Counted from the first letter of the stretch, positions 51,758 through 61,236 are shown. The stretch: DNA of 64,000 nucleotides from Lachnospiraceae bacterium (GCA_011959105.1 BLLU01000179.1:1-64000), one strand, 5' to 3'. The notes: generated from the letters alone by a model not told the origin. Numbers and translations: made by a program.

Positions 51758-52639
51758 ATGTACAAGATTGTCAGAGCAGAGGAACTTACCACCAATATCT
51801 ATCTGATGGAGGTGGAGGCGGAGCGGGTGGCAAAATATTGCCAGCCCGGCCAATTCGTGATTGTCAGGACGGATGCAGAGGGAGAGAGGATTCCCCTGAC
51901 GGTGTGTGACTATGACAGGGAACGGGGCACGGTGACCATCGTGTTCCAGATTGTGGGCGCGTCCACCCAGATGATGTCCGCTCTGAAAGCAGGGGACAGC
52001 TTTCACGATTTCGTGGGGCCTCTGGGCTGTGCGTCTGAGTTTGTTTCCGAGGATATCGAGAGTCTGAAGAACAAGAAACTTCTGTTTGTGGCCGGAGGCG
52101 TGGGGGCTGCACCTGTATACCCCCAGGTGAAATGGCTTCATGAGCGTGGTATCGCCGTGGACGTGGTGGTGGGCAGCAAGACCAGAGACCTGCTGATTCT
52201 GGAGAAGGAGATGGAGGCCGTGGCAGGTAATCTGTATGTGACCACCGACGACGGTTCTTATGGCAGGAGCGGCATGGTTACCCAGACCGTCAAGGATCTG
52301 GTGGCAGAAGGAAAGCAGTATGACTGCTGCGTGGCCATCGGTCCCATGATCATGATGAAGTTTGTCTGCCTGCTTACCAAGGAACTGGGCATCCCCACCA
52401 TTGTCAGTCTGAACCCTATCATGGTGGACGGCACAGGCATGTGCGGCGCCTGCCGCGTGACAGTGGGCGGCAAAGTGAAGTTCGCCTGTGTGGACGGTCC
52501 GGAATTTGACGGACACCAGGTGAATTTTGATGAGGCCATGAGCCGTCAGCAGATCTACAGGACAGAGGAGGGCAGGGCTTTCCTGAAAGCCAGGGAAGGG
52601 GCCACCCACCATGGAGGATGCGGCAACTGCAGCGGGTGA
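51758..52639 (+). CDS. nfnA: NfnA-like FAD/NAD-binding subunit (ferredoxin-NADP reductase subunit alpha)
   Basis: PGQFVIVRTDAEGERIPLTV, LLFVAGGVGAAPVYPQVKWL, MCGACRVTVGGKVKFACVDGPEFDGHQVNFDE. Confidence 0.87.
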   Translation: MYKIVRAEELTTNIYLMEVEAERVAKYCQPGQFVIVRTDAEGERIPLTVCDYDRERGTVTIVFQIVGASTQMMSALKAGDSFHDFVGPLGCASEFVSEDIESLKNKKLLFVAGGVGAAPVYPQVKWLHERGIAVDVVVGSKTRDLLILEKEMEAVAGNLYVTTDDGSYGRSGMVTQTVKDLVAEGKQYDCCVAIGPMIMMKFVCLLTKELGIPTIVSLNPIMVDGTGMCGACRVTVGGKVKFACVDGPEFDGHQVNFDEAMSRQQIYRTEEGRAFLKAREGATHHGGCGNCSG

Positions 52640-52780
52640 AGCGACAGAAGAATGCGGAACTGAAAATAGCATCTGCCGGGAAAGGCATGGGACAGCAGAC
52701 GGTTGACAAAGCAGTTACATGACGAGCGCCGGTCAGATGTGCCGTGAGGGCGGATGGGGAACTTAAATAGGAGAATAGAG

Positions 52781-54169
52781 ATGGATGTTTTGAAGAAAGT
52801 GCCTGTGAGGGAACAGGATGCGCAGGCACGTGGGAAGAATTTTGAAGAAGTATGTCTGGGATACAACAGAGAAGAGGCCATGGAGGAGGCGGCCCGCTGC
52901 ATTAACTGCAAGAATGCGCAGTGCGTCAAGGGCTGTCCCGTGGCGATCAACATTCCGGGCTTTGTGGAGCAGGTGAAAAACGGAGATATGGAGGGGGCTT
53001 ACCAGACCATTAGTCAGGCCAGCGCCCTGCCCGCCGTGTGCGGACGGGTGTGTCCCCAGGAGAGCCAGTGTGAGGGCAAATGCATCCGGGGCATCAAGGG
53101 AGAGCCAGTATCCATCGGAAAACTGGAGCGCTTTGTGGCAGATTACGCCAGGGAGCAGGGCATAAAGCCGGAGGGAGCCAAGGAGAAAAAGGGGAAAAAA
53201 GTGGCTGTGATCGGCTCCGGCCCCGCAGGGCTGACCTGTGCCGGAGATCTGGCCAAGCTGGGGTATGAAGTGACCATCTTCGAGGCATTGCATGAGCCCG
53301 GCGGCGTGCTGGTATATGGCATTCCCGAGTTCCGTCTGCCCAAGGAGGCGGTGGTGGCCAGGGAGATTGAGAACGTGAAATCCCTGGGAGTAAAGATAGA
53401 GACCAATGTGGTGGTGGGCAAATCCGTTACCATCGACCAGCTTTTGACCGAGGAGGGTTTCTCGGCAGTGTTTATCGGTTCGGGCGCAGGGCTGCCCAAG
53501 TTCATGGGCATTCCCGGCGAGAACAGCAACGGCGTGTTTTCCGCCAACGAGTACCTGACCAGAAGCAATCTGATGAAGGCTTTTGACGAAAACAGCAGCA
53601 CTCCCATTATGCGGGGAAAGAAAGTGGCCGTGGTGGGAGGCGGCAACGTGGCCATGGATGCGGCCCGTACCGCCCTGCGGCTGGGGGCGGAGGTGCATAT
53701 TGTGTATCGCCGCAGTGAGGAGGAACTGCCTGCCCGTGTGGAGGAAGTACACCACGCAAAGGAAGAGGGCATTATATTTGACCTGCTGACGAACCCCACC
53801 GAGATTCTGGCGGATGATAAGGGCTGGGTGACGGGCATGAGGTGCATCCGAATGGAACTGGGTGAGCCTGACGAGTCCGGCAGAAGAAGACCGGTGGAAG
53901 TGGCCGGGTCCGAGTTTGTGCTGGAGGTGGATACGGTGATCATGTCTCTGGGGACTTCCCCTAATCCGCTGATTTCTTCCACCACCGAGGGGTTGGAGAC
54001 CAACAAGTGGAAATGCATTGTGGCGGAAGAAGAGAACGGCAGGACCACCAAGGAGGCTGTGTATGCCGGGGGTGACGCCGTGACGGGGGCTGCTACCGTA
54101 ATTCTGGCAATGGGGGCCGGAAAGGCGGCAGCGAAAGGGATTGATGAATATCTTTCCAACATGAACTAG
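52781..54169 (+). CDS. nfnB: NfnB-like / GltD-like NADPH-dependent oxidoreductase
   Basis: EEAARCINCKNAQCVKGCPVAINIPGFVEQV, VAVIGSGPAGLTCAGDLAKLGY, VAVVGGGNVAMDAARTALRLGA; directly after nfnA-like gene. Confidence 0.87.
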   Translation: MDVLKKVPVREQDAQARGKNFEEVCLGYNREEAMEEAARCINCKNAQCVKGCPVAINIPGFVEQVKNGDMEGAYQTISQASALPAVCGRVCPQESQCEGKCIRGIKGEPVSIGKLERFVADYAREQGIKPEGAKEKKGKKVAVIGSGPAGLTCAGDLAKLGYEVTIFEALHEPGGVLVYGIPEFRLPKEAVVAREIENVKSLGVKIETNVVVGKSVTIDQLLTEEGFSAVFIGSGAGLPKFMGIPGENSNGVFSANEYLTRSNLMKAFDENSSTPIMRGKKVAVVGGGNVAMDAARTALRLGAEVHIVYRRSEEELPARVEEVHHAKEEGIIFDLLTNPTEILADDKGWVTGMRCIRMELGEPDESGRRRPVEVAGSEFVLEVDTVIMSLGTSPNPLISSTTEGLETNKWKCIVAEEENGRTTKEAVYAGGDAVTGAATVILAMGAGKAAAKGIDEYLSNMN

Positions 54170-54230
54170 TGTATTATGGGCAGAGATAAGCCTGGAGCAA
54201 ATGGGCAGGGTTGCGAGGAGGAGAGGGTAT

Positions 54231-55130
54231 ATGTTGATATGTCCCAAGTGCAGGAATGAGTACAGAGACGGTATCGCCGTATGTGCGGATTGCGGCTGCC
54301 AGCTGGTGACAGAAAAGGAGATTGTGAACAGGGTTCCGCTGATTTTTGGATCTGAGGCAGAGTTGACCCGGCTGAAGGAATATCTGGAGTACAATGGCCT
54401 GAAGGATATGGAGATCGTCTATGATGAGAAAGAGGCGGTGCACGAACTTCTGATTGACGAAAAGCACAGGCAGAAGGCTGTTAAGCTGGGATCTGTGTAC
54501 ATGCAGCAGGAACAGGTGCGGCAGGCCGAGGAGGCCGTCAGGATGCAGGAGGAACAGGTCCGGCAGGAAGCGGAGGCGCCTCAGCCCCAGTGGTTTGGGG
54601 TGGGGGCAGGGACTGGGGAGGAGCGGAAACCCCAGCCTCAGCCGATGCGCAGATCCTCTCATGGCTATCAGAATAAGTCGGAGCAGGCGGCAGAGAACAG
54701 GTCCTCGGCTTGGACGCTGCTGATTGTGGGCGGCCTGGGCCTGATAGCTCTGGGGCTGCTGCTGGCCGGGGTTTTGCCCCTAAAACTGCAGGGAAGCAAC
54801 CGTTTTATGATCGGTGGTATCATGGGGGCTATGTTTGTGATTTTTATTGTCATGGGTTTTGTTTCCCTGAAAAATTCCAAGCAGTATGCCAGAGAGGCCG
54901 ATTCCGAGAATTCCCTCAGGAGCACTATGGAGAAGTGGTGCAGGGAGAATCTGGAGGGGGCTAAAGTGGATGCCAGCCTGCAGCTGTCTGCCGCACCCGA
55001 GGAAGAGTGGTATTTCCGCCGGGTGGCCCTGATCAAAGCCCTGCTGAACCGTCAGTTTGTGAATTTGGACCAGGAATTTCTGGATCACTTTGTGGACGAC
55101 ATGTATGACACGATCTTCCCGGAGGGATAA
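54231..55130 (+). CDS. zinc-ribbon membrane protein of unknown function
   Basis: MLICPKCRNEYRDGIAVCADCGCQLV and two TM segments. Confidence 0.7.
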   Translation: MLICPKCRNEYRDGIAVCADCGCQLVTEKEIVNRVPLIFGSEAELTRLKEYLEYNGLKDMEIVYDEKEAVHELLIDEKHRQKAVKLGSVYMQQEQVRQAEEAVRMQEEQVRQEAEAPQPQWFGVGAGTGEERKPQPQPMRRSSHGYQNKSEQAAENRSSAWTLLIVGGLGLIALGLLLAGVLPLKLQGSNRFMIGGIMGAMFVIFIVMGFVSLKNSKQYAREADSENSLRSTMEKWCRENLEGAKVDASLQLSAAPEEEWYFRRVALIKALLNRQFVNLDQEFLDHFVDDMYDTIFPEG

Positions 55131-55162
55131 GATGCGTTTCTGCATTTGTATAGGATGTCTTA

Positions 55163-55211
55163 ATACCTGGAATCCGGGAGAATTCTTCCGGATTCCAGGT
55201 ATCATTTTTAG
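55163..55211 (+). terminator. Rho-independent terminator
   Basis: ATACCTGGAATCCGG...CCGGATTCCAGGTAT perfect 15-bp stem then CATTTTTAG. Confidence 0.85.
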
Positions 55212-55223
55212 GGGGACCAAGCC

Positions 55224-55703
55224 ATGAAAATCACCATATTGTGTGTAGGGAAGATCAAGGAGAGTTTTTATCGGGAAGCAGTGGGCGAGTATGTCAAGCG
55301 GCTGAGCAGATACTGCAGGCTGGAGATTGTGGAAGTGGCTGACGAAAGGACCCCGGATAAAGCGTCTGCGGCGCTGGAAGATCAGATTCGGGAGCGGGAA
55401 GCAGACAGACTTTTGGCCCGCCTGGAGGAGGGAGCCTTTGTATGTACTTTGGAGATACAGGGAAAGCGCTATACTTCGGAAGGCTTTGCGGAAGCCATTA
55501 ACCGGGCGGGACTCAGCGGACAGAGCCATATGGTCTTTGTGATTGGCGGTTCCCTGGGACTTCACGAAAAAGTGAGGAAACGCTCTCAACAGGCTGTCAG
55601 TTTTTCCGATATGACTTTTCCCCATCAACTGATGCGGGTAATTTTGTGCGAGCAAATTTACCGGGCGTATCGGATTATCAATGGGGAACCATATCATAAG
55701 TGA
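55224..55703 (+). CDS. rlmH: 23S rRNA pseudouridine-1915 N3-methyltransferase
   Basis: MKITILCVGKIKESFYREAVGEYVKRLSRY, FVIGGSLGLHEKVRKRS, FSDMTFPHQLMRVILCEQIYRAYRIINGEPYHK. Confidence 0.96.
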   Translation: MKITILCVGKIKESFYREAVGEYVKRLSRYCRLEIVEVADERTPDKASAALEDQIREREADRLLARLEEGAFVCTLEIQGKRYTSEGFAEAINRAGLSGQSHMVFVIGGSLGLHEKVRKRSQQAVSFSDMTFPHQLMRVILCEQIYRAYRIINGEPYHK

Positions 55704-55710
55704 GGGCGAA
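55681..55710 (+). repeat. attL-like copy: native 3' end of rlmH
   Basis: ATGGGGAACCATATCATAAGTGAGGGCGA, matched by 57060-57088 (25/29 identical). Confidence 0.75.
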
Positions 55711-55940
55711 AGGCAAGGGACTGTCAGGAAACAGAACAGGAGTACTAACTTCTTTTTACACAAGGAAGAAATTATGTAAGTATCTTCAAAGGTTACGGTA
55801 CAGGAGAAACAAAAAGGTTTGCGGTTGTTGGCAAACCGGATTAAATTACCAAAAGCAGATACCATTGTAGCCCCAAAAGTTAGAATGGATAATTAAAGAT
55901 TGCTGTATTATAGAATTTATATACAGAAAGGAGCATTTAT

Positions 55941-56330
55941 GTGTTTGAACAGGATTATATAATAAGGCTGATAAAAGAAATGATACGAGCGATATTGAAG
56001 TTGCTTTTTAATATTGATACCGACAATCCTATTGAAGACTTATTGGAGGATAAAGAAAGCCGAGACGCGTTAGAAAAACTATTTGATATGGTTGATAATG
56101 GGAACATAAACGAAGCAGAAAATCAGATATATGATATTACATCTGATAACAGTATGGCAAATTTGGAGGTGGCACTGCTGTTTTATTCTTATCTCAATGA
56201 CAAAGATGATGAATTTTTGCAGAAACATGGTTTTTGCCGAGATGAGATAAAGTCAGGTGTAAAAGAATTGGCATCCCGATATGGACTAATGGGAATGGCA
56301 GAAATTTTTTTGTCAGAGATATACGAATAA
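55941..56330 (+). CDS. DUF6483-type hypothetical protein
   Basis: MFEQDYIIRLIKEMIRAILKLLFNIDTDNP, LEVALLFYSYLNDKDDEFLQKHGFCRDEI; family assignment from memory. Confidence 0.6.
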   Translation: MFEQDYIIRLIKEMIRAILKLLFNIDTDNPIEDLLEDKESRDALEKLFDMVDNGNINEAENQIYDITSDNSMANLEVALLFYSYLNDKDDEFLQKHGFCRDEIKSGVKELASRYGLMGMAEIFLSEIYE

Positions 56331-56507
56331 AAACTGGTGGCAAGCTCAAAATGATTTTTATCCAGGTTATCTGCTGATAAAGAGGGGAATCTATTACTGC
56401 AGCCGGATGATTAGAGGCTTACATATTACGCTTGTGGGAACTGGAAAAATAAAGGGACCATCGTATGCCACAGCAATATGGTTCGGGTATAAAAAGGGAA
56501 TACTTTT

Positions 56508-56744
56508 GTGGGCAATCAACTGGATAAACTGTTAAGCGACGAAAAATTTTTTAAAGAGGTTGTGGGCAGGGTAAACCGGGAGCATAGAATTTTAAAGGAA
56601 AACGCCATAAAGGAACGGGGAGTCCAGGAAAAGAGCCTGGAAAAAATCAAGGTTCGCCAGCAGAGAAACCATGAACTCCACGAAGACAGCAAGATTTCCA
56701 GGGAGGAATTAAATCAGCAGCTATGTGAACTTCGTGAAAAGTAG
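56508..56744 (+). pseudogene. short coiled-coil ORF, possibly a fragment of a mobile-element protein
   Basis: GTG-start 78 aa, charged helical; no complete domain. Confidence 0.35.
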
Positions 56745-56773
56745 ACGGAAACATCCATGGTGATTCTGGAAGA

Positions 56774-57052
56774 ATGGGTGATGAGGCGGTAAAGATATTT
56801 CTCAATGCAAAAGGAGCTCTGGATGATGTGAGTGATGAATTAAAGGCGTTCCTTGATTATGTGGCAGGGAAGAAGCCGAAGGATGCCTATGTGGAGAGGT
56901 TGGAAGAAGCGGTAAAAGAGGCCAAGCAGAATAGAGAATGGAGGCATGAGTATATGACGTTGTTGATGAGAGACCAGGAGAATGTGAAAATTGGCGAAGA
57001 AAAAATGCTTTTGTTAATAGAAAGGCAATATTATGAGATTTTTCGCACTTAG
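56774..57052 (+). pseudogene. C-terminal fragment of an Rpn/PD-(D/E)XK-type putative transposase/nuclease
   Basis: FLNAKGALDDVSDELKAFLDYVAGKKPKDAYVERLEEAVKEAKQNREWRHEYMTLLMRDQENVKIG matches the C-terminal part of this family; N-terminal nuclease domain is absent. Confidence 0.65.
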
Positions 57053-57059
57053 GCATGTT

Positions 57060-57088
57060 ATGGAAAACCATATTATAAGTAAGGGCGA
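57060..57088 (+). repeat. attR-like copy of the rlmH 3' end
   Basis: ATGGAAAACCATATTATAAGTAAGGGCGA; in frame reads YGKPYYK-stop versus NGEPYHK-stop in rlmH. Confidence 0.75.
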
Positions 57089-57124
57089 TAAGGGCAAGTC
57101 ATTGTAAAAAAAGGGGGAGGAATA

Positions 57125-57868
57125 ATGAGGTTAGCGACCTATAATATTTGGAATAGCCCGGCGGGAATGCCCCTCCGATTGGCACAGATAGTCAACGAAA
57201 TTGTGAACCAAAATATGGATATTGTATGTTTACAGGAAGTGGCTGATATCAAAACACAGGATGAGCTTGTGCTGCAATGTAAATATCCGTATTCTTGTTT
57301 TTATCCACAGGCAGGGCTTTTGGTTCTGAGCAGGCTGCCAATTGAAGGAAGTCTTGAACTGCCATATGCGTTGGCTGTCAGAGTGACTGAAAACCAGAAA
57401 AGCATAATCCTGATTAATGTTCATTTGCCGTGGGACAGCGTTATAAAGCAGGAGAACACAATTGTAGAAATCACTGAAAGGACAAGACAGATACAGACTG
57501 ATTATATGTTTATTTTAGGAGATTTTAATAATTCAGAGAATTCATCAATCTATCGTTTCTTAAAAAATGAACAGTCCCTTCAGGGATGCGAAGCATATTT
57601 TTATGATTTGGCTGAAGCATTTGCCGAGATAACAGGTACAGCAATTTATCCAACTTTGAATTTCAGGGAGAATCCACGGTGGGGAGTATTCCAGAAAAGA
57701 AATACCATCGAAGTGAGTCGGAGATTTGATTTTGTTATGTTGAAAAACCCATATCCGGAGGCGTTTCCCACATTAAAGAAATATGGTATATTTGGCAGAG
57801 ATATTTCCAAGGAAACAGGTCTTGCAGCAAGTGATCATTATGGAGTATGTGTCGAGTTGGAATTCTGA
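57125..57868 (+). CDS. endonuclease/exonuclease/phosphatase-family protein
   Basis: MRLATYNIWNSP, DIVCLQEV, NVHLPW, FILGDFNNSEN, RFDFVML, SDHYGVCVEL. Confidence 0.87.
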   Translation: MRLATYNIWNSPAGMPLRLAQIVNEIVNQNMDIVCLQEVADIKTQDELVLQCKYPYSCFYPQAGLLVLSRLPIEGSLELPYALAVRVTENQKSIILINVHLPWDSVIKQENTIVEITERTRQIQTDYMFILGDFNNSENSSIYRFLKNEQSLQGCEAYFYDLAEAFAEITGTAIYPTLNFRENPRWGVFQKRNTIEVSRRFDFVMLKNPYPEAFPTLKKYGIFGRDISKETGLAASDHYGVCVELEF

Positions 57869-57905
57869 AAGAGAGATTTCGGGGAATATGGGCGGAAGGG
57901 ATAGA

Positions 57906-59498
57906 ATGAAACAAAACGGGGAGATATTTAGTGTAAAGAGTAGTGGTATTTTGCTATGTATTTTGGTTACGACAGCTAAGGTAATTGATGTTTTGACAAG
58001 ACGATTCATTGGAAATGTTGTTGATAAAGGAATTGGAAGTGATTTTGGCGTTGAGTTGTTTGTTTGCATTGCAATAATTTGTGCCATAACACTTTTGCTT
58101 CAGTATCTTCAACCTTATTCTTGTGCTGGTTATGAAACGAAATACACTTCAGGATTGTTCATTAAAATAATTAATTCTTTTTTGTTATCTAAGCAATGTG
58201 AGATAGATGAAAAGAACGTAGGGGAAGTAAGCACATGTTTTTCTTCTGATGTAAATGGAGTATTTCAGTTTGCCAAGAGAAAATATACTATTTTTTTTCC
58301 TGATGCAGTCTCTTTTATTGTATGTGTTTTTTTTCTGATGAAAATGCAAAGATCATTAGGTATTATTACTTTATGTGTCGGTTTGGTATCAGGTTTTTGC
58401 ATGACGAAAATCAGTAAAAGCATGTTTTCTAAGATGAATGATTACCAAAATAAACTGAAAGACATTAATAAATTTACATCAGATGGATTAATTAATGTTG
58501 AAATGATTAAAGTGAATTTATTAACTGAAAAACTTGAAGAGCAATACGAACAAGAATTAATGGATTTAAATAATATTAAGAAAAAATTAGCTATAAGACA
58601 AGCATTTCTGTCTGCTCCGTCTATGATATTATCTTTTTCAACTTTAATGACAGTTGCATTCTATGGCGGATACTGTGTACTTAGTAATTCTATGAGTATT
58701 GGTTCTCTCATGTCTGCAATAATCATGGCTGACTATATTGTTTCGCCGATTATGAGACTGGAGAATACTCTTGTACAATATAGAAGATCTTTAGTTAATC
58801 AAGCGAACATTAATAAGATTACTGAAATGAATTTGGAAGAGGAGGAATGTAATTGTTTTTCAAATTCAGAAAGATTTTCGTTTAAGAATGTAAGTTTTTC
58901 ATATCCCGACAATAGGATGGTATTTAACGATTTGAACTTAAATTTTACAAAGGGGAAAATCAATTATATTATAGGCAAGAACGGGGTGGGGAAAACCACA
59001 TTTATTAAGTTGCTTAACGGTGTATATGAGACGAATAAAGGAGAAATAAGCTTACCATTTAGCGAATCATCATTGAGCAAAATCAGAAATAGAATATCTG
59101 TAATGTCCCAGGAGTCGTTATTATTTGCAGATACAATTAAAAATAATATATTCAAAGAAGGAGATTCTGAGGATAAATTTCAAGAACTGTGTAGGAAGCT
59201 AAATTTAGACTCAGAGATTATGAGTTTTGGGAGTGGTTATGAAACAATTCTTCAAGAGAATGGAGATCCTTTATCCGGAGGTCAAAAGAAACGTATTTGT
59301 TTTTTACGATGTGTTATGAATGAAGCGGATATATATGTATTTGATGAGCCTACCGCTAATGTGGATAGGTTGAATGCAAATGTTATGATGGATTACATAT
59401 TTTCACTTTCAAAAAATCATTATGTGATTTTAATCACTCATGATAAAGATTTGTTAGACAAGTATCCGGGATATATCCAGGAGATTAGTGGGGCTTGA
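57906..59498 (+). CDS. ABC exporter half-transporter (TM plus ATPase)
   Basis: GKNGVGKTTFIK Walker A, DPLSGGQKKR signature, IYVFDEPTANVD Walker B; N-terminal TM domain. Confidence 0.9.
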   Translation: MKQNGEIFSVKSSGILLCILVTTAKVIDVLTRRFIGNVVDKGIGSDFGVELFVCIAIICAITLLLQYLQPYSCAGYETKYTSGLFIKIINSFLLSKQCEIDEKNVGEVSTCFSSDVNGVFQFAKRKYTIFFPDAVSFIVCVFFLMKMQRSLGIITLCVGLVSGFCMTKISKSMFSKMNDYQNKLKDINKFTSDGLINVEMIKVNLLTEKLEEQYEQELMDLNNIKKKLAIRQAFLSAPSMILSFSTLMTVAFYGGYCVLSNSMSIGSLMSAIIMADYIVSPIMRLENTLVQYRRSLVNQANINKITEMNLEEEECNCFSNSERFSFKNVSFSYPDNRMVFNDLNLNFTKGKINYIIGKNGVGKTTFIKLLNGVYETNKGEISLPFSESSLSKIRNRISVMSQESLLFADTIKNNIFKEGDSEDKFQELCRKLNLDSEIMSFGSGYETILQENGDPLSGGQKKRICFLRCVMNEADIYVFDEPTANVDRLNANVMMDYIFSLSKNHYVILITHDKDLLDKYPGYIQEISGA

Positions 59499-59502
59499 TT
59501 AT

Positions 59503-61161
59503 ATGATAAAAGACATTAAGAAATTGTGTATATTTTTTTCATTGTTTCAAACACTATGGTTGCCGTATATAGTTGCAACCTTAGTAGTAGCAAGCAGAAA
59601 TTTCATCATAACTGTTCTAAATGCGTCTATCAGCAGTAAGGCTGTGGAAATGGTAGAGAATGGAACATTTTATTGGAACGTATTGGTACAAATGGGGATT
59701 GGGATTGCTGTATTTGCCATTTACGATTCTGCTGGAATATTTTCGCAAACCACGATCATACATAGAATAGGTGTGACGTTGAGGAAAAAAATGTTTTCTC
59801 ATGCATTACATGCGAAGGTTGAGAATTTAGATTTGTTTGGAAACAGACAAGAATTAATGTCTCGAATGAATTATGATATAGATGGTGCGATCGGACTTCT
59901 TTCATATGGTGTATTGTCACCCATCATGTGTTGTATTTCAGGCATCGGAGCTTCCGTTATTGTATTCAGAGTTGATTGGAAACTATGCATAGCTGTTTAT
60001 TGTCTGGGAGCAGTTATTTTTTGGTCTCAGTGCAAATTAGCAAAAGCAATTAGAAATCGTGCAAATATAGTGCAGAATAGAAAAACAAATTTATTTTCCT
60101 TTTGTATGCAGATATTTAACAATTCCTCACTTATACGTGTATCGAATTTATGTAATTCTTTGACTGATAAACTAAAATTGCAAACAAATCAATATTACAA
60201 GGAAAATATGGATAAAGGAAAACTTGATGGAGTATATGGATTCATACAAGGAGTACTTCGTTTGTTCTGTTTCGTAGGTATATTTTGTTACTGTTATTTT
60301 GCCTCAAAGATGAGATTGGCGGATATAGTGTATATGATTCAGATTGCACCATTGATTTGTACTATGATTTTATCGATAGCAGATATGTATGCCTATTTTC
60401 AAAAATCGATGGTAAATGTAGATCGAGTACTGGAAATATTTGAAATACCATTAGAAAATGAAGATGGAATTAATTTTGAAATCCGACAAGAAAATTTGTT
60501 GGCAGCAAAGAATGTTATTTGTAAATATGAAGATTGTAGTGTGAAAATACAAGATTTTTCATTAAATGAAGGCTGCGGGAATATGGTTGCTTTTACAGGA
60601 CCAAGTGGTTGTGGAAAAACAACTTTATTAAGAAGGTTGTTAAAATTGTATGAATATTCTGCAGGAAATCTCTTGCTGTTTGGCCAGGAAGTCAAAGAAT
60701 GCAATAATTCCTCTCTGCGTTCACAAATATCATATGTTCCACAAGAAAATATGATATTTCCGGGATCTGTACGACAAAACATACTTTTTGGAAATAGGAA
60801 TGATCATATTTCTGATGCTCAGATATATGATATTTTTAGCAAAATTGGTGCAAATGATTTTCTTGACTTAGTTGGCTTGGATACATCATTAACAGAAAAT
60901 GGAACAAATCTTTCCGGAGGTCAAAGACAGATTATTGCTATTGCAAGAGCTATCTTATATGACAAACCCATAATGATTTTAGATGAGGCATTTGCTTCAA
61001 TAGATATTAAGTATACATCCAGTGTTCTGAATTATCTAGCTCAAAGTGAGAAGTATATAATAATTGTGTCCCACTCAGATAACGTTCTTAAAAAATGCAG
61101 TAAGTTTATTGTCATGAATTCAACTGTGCACAAGCAGGAAAGTTTTGAGAGCAAGGGATGA
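59503..61161 (+). CDS. ABC exporter half-transporter (TM plus ATPase)
   Basis: GPSGCGKTTLLRR, LSGGQRQIIAIARAI, IMILDEAFASID; immediately follows the first half-transporter. Confidence 0.9.
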   Translation: MIKDIKKLCIFFSLFQTLWLPYIVATLVVASRNFIITVLNASISSKAVEMVENGTFYWNVLVQMGIGIAVFAIYDSAGIFSQTTIIHRIGVTLRKKMFSHALHAKVENLDLFGNRQELMSRMNYDIDGAIGLLSYGVLSPIMCCISGIGASVIVFRVDWKLCIAVYCLGAVIFWSQCKLAKAIRNRANIVQNRKTNLFSFCMQIFNNSSLIRVSNLCNSLTDKLKLQTNQYYKENMDKGKLDGVYGFIQGVLRLFCFVGIFCYCYFASKMRLADIVYMIQIAPLICTMILSIADMYAYFQKSMVNVDRVLEIFEIPLENEDGINFEIRQENLLAAKNVICKYEDCSVKIQDFSLNEGCGNMVAFTGPSGCGKTTLLRRLLKLYEYSAGNLLLFGQEVKECNNSSLRSQISYVPQENMIFPGSVRQNILFGNRNDHISDAQIYDIFSKIGANDFLDLVGLDTSLTENGTNLSGGQRQIIAIARAILYDKPIMILDEAFASIDIKYTSSVLNYLAQSEKYIIIVSHSDNVLKKCSKFIVMNSTVHKQESFESKG

Positions 61162-61201
61162 GTATATGAAATGCAGAATTAGAGGCTGCTGAACTTAACC
61201 T

Positions 61202-61236
61202 AAAGTTGTGTTCTGCGTCTGGCACACAACTTTTCG
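61202..61236 (+). terminator. terminator-like hairpin
   Basis: AAAGTTGTGT...ACACAACTTT perfect 10-bp stem followed by TTC. Confidence 0.55.

Larger units (their letters stand above)
55681..57090 (+). mobile_element. small SCC-like insertion remnant at the rlmH 3' end
   Basis: Direct repeat of the rlmH 3' end bounds about 1.38 kb that contains short or truncated ORFs. Confidence 0.6.

Noticed and set aside
52763-54394. 543-aa antisense ORF opposite the nfnB-like gene
   Set aside because: Shadow ORF of a clearly coding gene.
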